NCBI RefSeq assembly: GCF_033807575.1
Contig: NC_084717.1
Location: forward strand, 11,347,692-11,411,691
Reading direction: 5' to 3'
Length of the DNA: 64,000 nucleotides
From: Cydia pomonella
Taxonomy: Eukaryota; Arthropoda; Insecta; Lepidoptera; Tortricidae
Position numbers and translations under genes: made by a program. How positions within the stretch are numbered: position 1 is the first letter of the stretch; each line of letters starts with the position of its first letter. The notes below the pieces were generated by a model. The model searched no databases and had not been told where the DNA came from. It saw only the letters and a program-made list of their open reading frames with translations. This document shows positions 57,722 through 64,000 of the stretch, one piece after another.

Positions 57722-58990
57722 CATGCAGAAACAGTGGAATATACTAAAGTGGAGTTTCACGGCACGGTTGCTTCTAATATTGGCGACAAAGGAGAAGCAG
57801 GTTTAATATTCAAATTCATCTGCCATACTTACTCTAATTGTCTTACATTTTAAAAATATATGTGTTTTTATAGAGCTATCAGATACAGGTAGATACTTTT
57901 GACGGGTCTCTATTGTTTCCCTTAAAGTTTATGGGACACAATTATTTATTAAGTCATAATGTATTGTTTGGCCGCATTTTTGTTCGTCATTATTTGCTTT
58001 TTCTCAGAAGCGCGTAATTGCCATTAAACAAAACTAACCTAACCCAATCTATCTACAGAATAACCTAAAGAAATTCCTGAAAAGTTAACGGTTTCAGAAT
58101 TATGACTAATGATAATCTGACTATCATTACATTATGACTTTCAATAAATATTTCAAACAAAGGAATTCTACTTTTGACGCGTAGTCTCATTCGCGAATAT
58201 TTGTGTGTGCCTAACATTTTACTGCAACAATATTTTTAATAATCAATAGCAATAATCTTTGCTCTCACTGGGTAATTCTGCTCCAACAGATTTTGTACAT
58301 GAAAACTATATCACAACATCTAAGTGATGATGTAATGATGGTTTATTTTCAATCGGCATACCTATATGTCAACATACCTTCCATAATATAATAATTTTAA
58401 TTGAATTTCGAATTTTGGAGCAAATTAGGCACATTAGGTTCTGTCTGTTCCACAAGAGCCCTAAAATTTCATTTAGCGACAACAAAGTAAAAAAAAACAA
58501 TAATTACATTAAAATAGAGTCTATCTTAAATGAACATCTAAGAGACCGAGCTTTGCTCGGAAAACATATAAAAACTCAAAAATGCGCGTTTTCCCAGAGA
58601 TAAGACCTGCCTAGATCGATTTATCGCCCCCAAAAACCCAAAGGTACACAATGATTACAAGACAATAAACTCTTCGCTATTGAAGTCCCAACAATCGTAT
58701 TCAAATTCCTAGTACACGTGAGATATTTCCTACATTTCAATTCTAAACACAGGACATAAACAAGGAGAATTCAATTCCCGGAATGCTGGCTCGAAATCAA
58801 AACAAAGCCTTTATAGAAGTCGCGTTTCCTCTTTGAAATAACAAAGTAACGTTCCCTGGCTTGTTCCTACCGCCTGGCTTGAGCATCGTCTTTGGTATAC
58901 CAGTGTAGGGTTTACAACTAGGGAAAATTAAATTATTTTCTTTAATATTTTTTGATCCGTGTTTAAATAGTCATTCTAATATACATCAGA

Positions 58991-59149
58991 ACCCCTAGTG
59001 TAAATGTATTCAATAGCGTGAAGAGCGTTCGCGTTTGTGATATTATTGTATGGGATTATAAACAGCGCGGCAAGCGGAACGTTTTGGAAACTCAAAATCC
59101 CATACAAAATGAGACTTAACGCAAACGCGTACGTCACGTTTCGCTAACG
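58991..59149. mobile_element. Truncated relative of the 34888 MITE (unit 2)
   Basis: Duplicate of 57188-57346 carried by the tandem duplication. It contains the single base difference found between the two units (G59006). Confidence 0.65.
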
Positions 59150-59159
59150 AATGAACTGA

Positions 59160-59243
59160 ACTGGTCTAGTGGTCAAGACGTTAGCCGTGTAAGCTGAAGA
59201 CACCCGGTTCCATTCCAGCTTTGGCTAGTAGAGCGCACAGGCG
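59160..59243 (+). mobile_element. tRNA-like SINE head (unit 2)
   Basis: Second copy of 57357-57440 created by the tandem duplication. Confidence 0.4.
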
Positions 59244-59307
59244 GTAATTTTTTTAGTATACATACGGGATGAAATTGTTATGTTTGACCATACGCTGAGG
59301 AATGGAT

Positions 59308-59463
59308 ATGTAGGTCATACTGAACAACTTTTGCTGTGAGACCAACCTCGAAATCGCGACACAAAAATCCCGTCGTATACATTTTGGTGAATCAAATGTC
59401 AATGCTTTCTATGGTGCAGCTGTTTTTTTTTCGCGATTTCGGGGTTGGCCCCATAATCAAAAT
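59308..59463 (+). repeat. GGTCATACTGAACAAC repeat (unit 2)
   Basis: Copy of 57505-57660 carried by the tandem duplication. Confidence 0.5.
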
Positions 59464-59523
59464 TATGTTAAACGTATGGTTAAATATAACAATTTTAGCA
59501 TGTTTATATGACATCTATTTTAG

Positions 59524-60336
59524 TTTACATTGTAAGGTTTATTCACAAAAGGGTACTACTGCAGTAAATCCTCTAGTTTAGTTACATGTAATTATTTTTA
59601 TTTCATAGCTTAACACTCTCGTAAAATGAATGAATGGCCGTGCTGAGACCAACATGATGACAATGATAATGTCTAAATAGGTTGCTATTAGGTACCTAAT
59701 AAAATTATCCAATATGAAAAAGTCCCGAGAAGCTCTGGCGTAAAAAACTTGGGTATCATTATTATTTTAAAATATAATAGGAGCATTACCAAATTCAAGT
59801 TTTATAGGAAACCATTTCTACACGATTACTTGAGGCGAACGCTATATAAGCGATCAGAATCTCTGAGAACTGCATTGTCGTCTTAAAGAAGGAAGTAACT
59901 TTATTTGCAATGTTGAGGCCTTTCATGCCTTTTAGTCGTGAGGAGAATTGCAGGTGCATCTTGTTAGGTTCGGGCTGACAGACAGAGCTAATTTATTATT
60001 TCACGTTAGTTCTAATTTGCTTTAATAAATTTGCTTTACTATAAATACACTTAACCCTGCTGACGGTCGAGATAAAAAATATACGATTCAAGCTTTTTTT
60101 TGCCTCCATAGAGGCCAAACAAACCTTCTAGCATGACTTGCGTTTTCACGCCCGACTCCATACATCTAGCGCGACTTCAAGTAAAGAGTTGTGCGCGAGA
60201 TCGAGTTGTGTACTAGAGGGTCAAATTTGCGTAAGAAAAAGACAAAATGATGATGTTATAGGCTGATCATTTTTGCAATATACAATCTAAAGCTTTGCCC
60301 TATGGTTAGTCTTTGTACTGAGCTTTTTCTAATTTT
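59524..60336. other. Unique right flank of the tandem duplication
   Basis: Contains CTATATAAGCG at 59841-59851, a TATA-like sequence, followed by a 22-codon ATG frame at about 59911. Without splice or homology support this is not called a gene. Confidence 0.3.
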
Positions 60337-60560
60337 TTTATACTACGTTGGTGGCAAACAAGCATACGGCCCGCGTGATAGTAAGCAGGCTCCGTAGCCT
60401 ATGGACGCCTGCAACCTGAGAGGTGTTACATGCGCGTTGCCGGCCCTAACACTCCACATACCCGTTAAGCTCTGACAACCTTACTCACCGGCAGGAACAG
60501 AACACTATGAGATATGTTATTTGGCTGCGGTTTTCTGTTCTGTAAGTTACCATTTTTCCC
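60337..60560 (+). repeat. Interspersed repeat, GGCAAACAAGCATACGGCCC family
   Basis: TATACTACGTTGGTGGCAAA, GCCTATGGACGCCTGCAACC, TTACTCACCGGCAGGAACAG and TTGGCTGCGGTTTTCTG. Best-preserved of the three copies in the window. Confidence 0.65.
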
Positions 60561-60591
60561 AGTTGGGCTCTGCTCTAGATCTATAAGTACC

Positions 60592-60667
60592 AATAGTAGT
60601 AGTATTTAAGTTTCTTTTATTATGTGTTTATGTACATTAAAGACTTTACTACTACTACTACTACTAT
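60592..60667 (+). mobile_element. LINE 3' end with (ACT)n tail
   Basis: TTATGTACATTAAAGACTTT followed by ACTACTACTACTACTACT. It looks like the same class of 3' end as at 20612, on the + strand, and follows the repeat at 60337-60560. Confidence 0.5.
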
Positions 60668-62756
60668 TTATGTAAACAACGTTTTACAAAATAAACATTA
60701 TAAGCAAATAAATTGTAATTACGAATATGCTTTGATGAAAATTTACCAGGAGATATTATTGGATAAATATCGTACCTTCACAAATATCAACGATTTCAGA
60801 ATATTTTTGCAGATAAGCAAACTACTAATTTGATTTTCTTTTATTGTTACTTTGATGAAGTTGGTGTAAATTAAAACATAAAATTTAAGAAAATAAAGTA
60901 TCGATTGACACATTTGTATCAACAAACTGAGTCCAAAAAATAAATAAAACAATATTAAGGGCGAAGAAAAATAAAGGTTCATTTATTACAGTTATTAAAT
61001 GGACTGAAAAGTACCAGTCAATGGCACAAAATGTTGGAAAAAAGTCACAATTAGTGAGTTGCCGGCGAAAGGGCAGTTTCCCACCTTATCCCTTTAAAAC
61101 AACAACGATACAAAAAACGCCATTATTTACGATGTCTGCGCATAATGCTAAGATAGCAGTTACTATTTTTAAATCATCTAAAAGTAGGTCAAAGGTGGTG
61201 GAAAGACAGACTATATTTATAGACAGCCAGGCACATATGCTGAGAATAATACTTAAGTAGGAACTCCTGCTTTTCATAGACCACTTGTTCATAAACAACA
61301 GGTCTCCGAGGGCTTAAAGTCGGCAAAGTAATAACATAAAATCTTGAGAAGAGCTTAAATAAAATACGGTAAATTCCAGGAGTAAAATATCTCACGTCAA
61401 AATTTCATTTTAATTCACGCGAAAATTTCAAAGCCTACGGGGACTAAGCGCTGCCAAATTAAAAGCCTCTACATACCAGGCGAACATACATAACACAGTG
61501 AGCACATTCCCACAGAAAAAAAAACACTCAAAAATCACAAACAAAACACACTCACACGCACTACAATCCGCACATTAATTAAAATTGCTTTTGAAATTTT
61601 CAAAAGGGGGGAAGGAAAAGTCGAATTTTTCGTAGCGCACGTCTCGAGCGTGTAGCGCACGTCTACGCAGGTTGAGGCCGCGGCACAGACTGGTTGCTAT
61701 AGCGCCCGCCTACGGGCTACGCCGTAGCTACGCTCGTAGCTGGACGTGTGAAGTACGTTCGAAATGGATGATTCCGCGCCGCTGGACGCTGTGCAAATAT
61801 TACGAGGGATTTGATTTAAAGTGTAGTTAAACACGTCGCGATCGACATATTCTGTTTTAAAATAGCAATAAAATACGACTGACCACAATTGTATTTACCA
61901 TATTTCATTGCACTTGAAACATGCTTAACTTCACATTGTTTTCAAACCAAAGAAGTAGGCTATTTTCTCAATACCTACTAGTTTACATAAAGACAGCAAA
62001 ATTTGGAAAAAATGGCGATCTTCGCAGATGAACTGTAAAATGTGAAGCTACAATCAAGACTACTTATATGTAGTAGATAATAGTATAAAAACTTTAAAAA
62101 CCACCTCTTTATTTTGAGATAACTTTATTCAGACGACAGGAACCATAATGCCGGCTGTTTGTAATGTCGATTTCTAATTGAATATTTTTACCAGTTAGCA
62201 CTTTAATAAGTATACGTAATGATAACATTCGTTTTATGAGTTTTAAAAAGGTATGCTAGCTTAGGCTTAATAAAGGTAAGCTCGGTATATTAAAAAACCT
62301 TTTTTTTCAAGTTCAGTGTTATAAAGCATACGACAACATGAAAATGTATAAAACTAAACGTTAAACTGTAAACAAATTGTATGCTTAGTAGGTATAGCGG
62401 CAAAAAGCCTGAGCAATATTTTGGCAACAATTTAGTGACTGAAATAACATCTATAAGTACAACCGAAGCACTCTAGGACTAGCGTCCTAAATCTAGAGGC
62501 ACGATAACCCAGACTGTTCTAGCGGCACGAAATCACTGCCATCTATGTTTACTCAGTAAAGGGTTAACAGTTTCGACGCCACACCACTATATGAATTCTT
62601 TTTACATAGGAATAGGAAAGTTTGGCACGGATAGGTGTTGAATTCAAAATGTACAAGTAAGCTCGCCTGGATTTCACCTTCCCATACAAACGGAGTTGCG
62701 TTCTCATTTTAAAACTACGTATTGGATTGTAATTAAACTTTGCACATTCAATGACT
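60668..62756. other. No gene seen; one CpG-rich block
   Basis: 61625-61800 is CpG-rich, with GTAGCGCACGTCT twice (61633 and 61653) and CTACGGGCTACGCCGTAGC. It may be a decayed foldback element. Frames 60624-60833, 61021-61260 and 61697-61888 have no domain. Confidence 0.35.
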
Positions 62757-62918
62757 TTGACGACTGGTTTGGCCTAGTGGGTAGTGGCCTATGAAGCTGA
62801 TGGTCCCGGGTTCAGATACTGGTAAGGGCATTTATTCGTGTGACGAGCATGGATATTTGTTCCTGAGTCATGGGTGTTTTCTATGTATTTAAGTATTTAT
62901 AAATATTTATATATTATA
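62757..62918 (+). mobile_element. tRNA-derived SINE
   Basis: An A-box-like TGGCCTAGTGGGTAG and a B-box-like GGGTTCAGATACTGG are followed by TAAGGGCATTTATTCGTG, TTGTTCCTGAGTCATGGG and an AT-rich TATTTATAAATATT tail. It belongs to the same family as 43580-43790. Its tail meets the foldback element that starts at 62919. Confidence 0.65.
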
Positions 62919-63395
62919 TACACCGTGTTTTTTTTTATTTGCGTTAATTTCGAGGGTGCATTCCTGAGCTTAAATTAAGTAACTTTCTCAAAGACACCGA
63001 TATTCTAATTAACTCCATTTCGGAGATAATCAATCATTAATTTTTATCTTATAAGGCCCTTACGAGCGTGTACACTTGCCTTAGGGCCTGCTTACTTATT
63101 GATTAGTGTTTAGTGCGAGTTCATACATTTGCTACTAAACGTAAGTACTATCTCGGACGATCGACGTTCGAAATGACATTGATATGTCACAGTTTTCAAT
63201 TGTTTGGTTGAGTTAAATGTAATGCCCGTGTTACAACAACGCTATATGCAACATTTAGTTACTTTTTATACAAATAAATATTGTAAAAAAAAAACAAAAA
63301 AATTTTTTTTTTTTAAATTAACTATGCCATTTAGTTTTCTTAAACGTACTTACCGATACCCCGAAGTTAACAAAATTCAATTAAAACACGGTGTA
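62919..63395. mobile_element. Non-autonomous DNA element, TACACCGTGTTTT ends
   Basis: TACACCGTGTTTT at the left and AAAACACGGTGTA at the right are exact complements; similarity continues inward through the GTTAATTTCGAGG / CCCGAAGTTAAC region for about 40 bp. The 477-bp interior has a poly-A/poly-T tract near 63285-63315. No transposase. A short open frame (63204-63464) crosses its right end and is not believed. Confidence 0.65.
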
Positions 63396-63900
63396 TATCG
63401 TTGTCTAAGTACCCTCCACACGAGCCTTATTGACCTTACTGTGGGACTTAGTCAATTTGTGTAATAATGTCCTATAATATTTATTTATTTAATGACATGA
63501 GGTATATCTAGTCCTGTATAAAGTGTATATAGTTCCAGTTTATAAAACAAACAAAATAGAACAAAAAGAAGTTTTGTATTAAAAACTTAAATTTGCTGTT
63601 ATTTTTTAACAAGATATACCTTATCCTATTGTAAGTACAAAGTTTCAGAGCAATCTAGCTAGTCGTTTTGAAATGAGAGCGTAAGCTAAACGACGTAACG
63701 AGACACAATTTTAAGCATAGGTATATTTTCAGAGTTACCTATCGAGATAAAAAAAACGTTAAAACCCGCGCGATTGCCATATTATTCGTCGCAAGTATCA
63801 TGCGGTGCGCCATATCTTTTATTCCTTCCTAATTTCCTGGCTTTACGCCTCTTATTACTACTAAGAGTACGATCACAGATTTTGTTGACCCATCTATAAG
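63396..63900. other. No gene seen
   Basis: AT-rich sequence between the 62919 element and the repeat at 63901. Confidence 0.45.
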
Positions 63901-63989
63901 GTTCAAGCTAATTTGGTTGTCAATTACTAGCGGTATGAACGTCCAATGTAAAGTAAACCCCTCAACAATTAAAGTCCGTGACTGTACCT
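63901..63989. repeat. Dispersed repeat, copy 2 (with 27513)
   Basis: GGTTCAAGCTAATTTGGTTG, CCAATGTAAAGTAAACCC and AACAATTAAAGTCCGTGACT match 27513-27605 in the same orientation. It nearly reaches the window edge. Confidence 0.6.
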
Positions 63990-64000
63990 ACCATCGATTG

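Larger units (their letters stand above)
57722..59523. repeat. Tandem duplication, unit 2 (1802 bp)
   Basis: Second head-to-tail copy. The junction holds one base, A57721, that matches neither the base left of unit 1 (T55918) nor the base right of unit 2 (T59524). After 59523 the sequence becomes unique. No inverted ends or target duplication flank the pair, so segmental duplication is a better explanation than transposition. Confidence 0.95.

Noticed and set aside
57533..57853. 106-residue frame across the duplication junction
   Set aside because: It reads through a repeat and the junction. The sister copy at 59336 continues differently after 59523.
59841..59980. Promoter and first exon (CTATATAAGCG, then ATG near 59911)
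   Set aside because: The 22-codon frame has no recognisable peptide, and its possible donors are poor. A TATA-like string is common in AT-rich DNA.
63204..63464. Small protein near the right end
   Set aside because: It spans a poly-A/T tract and the right inverted repeat of the 62919-63395 element.
1..64000. CRISPR array, prophage or bacterial operon
   Set aside because: The repeats are dispersed or tandem without regular unique spacers, and the composition and elements are those of an insect nuclear genome.

Overview
The window looks like AT-rich nuclear DNA of a moth or butterfly. The evidence is the mix of interspersed repeats: tRNA-derived SINEs ending in a CGCGAGGAAGA-type tail, LINE 3' ends with (AGT)n, (CATA)n or (GATAA)n tails, a repeat carrying a 'GGCAAACAAGCATACGGCCC'-type core, and many short foldback elements. 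These are familiar from Lepidoptera, but the assignment rests on recognition and no search was run. Almost all of the window is non-coding.

The one large coding unit is a full-length non-LTR retrotransposon at about 9126-15389 on the + strand, flanked by a perfect 14-bp target-site duplication (9112-9125 and 15390-15403). It has a roughly 1 kb 5' UTR, ORF1 (10120-11646, Gag-like), ORF2 (11656-15295: APE-type endonuclease, reverse transcriptase, RNase H and a C-terminal Cys/His motif), a short 3' UTR and a GATAA-repeat tail. ORF1 would package the RNA, and ORF2 would nick the target and copy the RNA into it. ORF2 is broken once, by an apparent single extra G in a 10-G run at 11940-11949. RNase H plus the RT motifs suggest the LOA group.

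The best candidate for a host gene is one short coding exon on the - strand (38525-38608): an ATG in good context, 28 codons, then a splice donor. The gene would run leftward, and I could not identify a second exon. A foldback element with a TAA target duplication lies in the intron about 26 bp past the donor.

The right part (55919-59523) is a head-to-tail tandem duplication of an 1802-bp unit. The copies differ at one base that I can find, with one unexplained base at the junction. It is either a very recent duplication or an assembly artefact.

Region by region: 1-5080 holds a degenerate tandem repeat and a LINE remnant. 5225-6838 is a putative element with a ~108-bp tandem array and a SINE inside it. 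7400-9100 has a foldback element and a LINE-like tail. 9112-15403 is the retrotransposon. 15404-38200 holds scattered repeats and several palindromes. 38200-38700 is the exon and its adjacent MITE. 42927-44845 is a non-autonomous inverted-repeat element with a reiterated internal motif. 44943-54700 carries more foldback elements. 55919-59523 is the duplication, and 59524-64000 holds more repeats. I found no CRISPR array, rRNA or convincing true tRNA gene.
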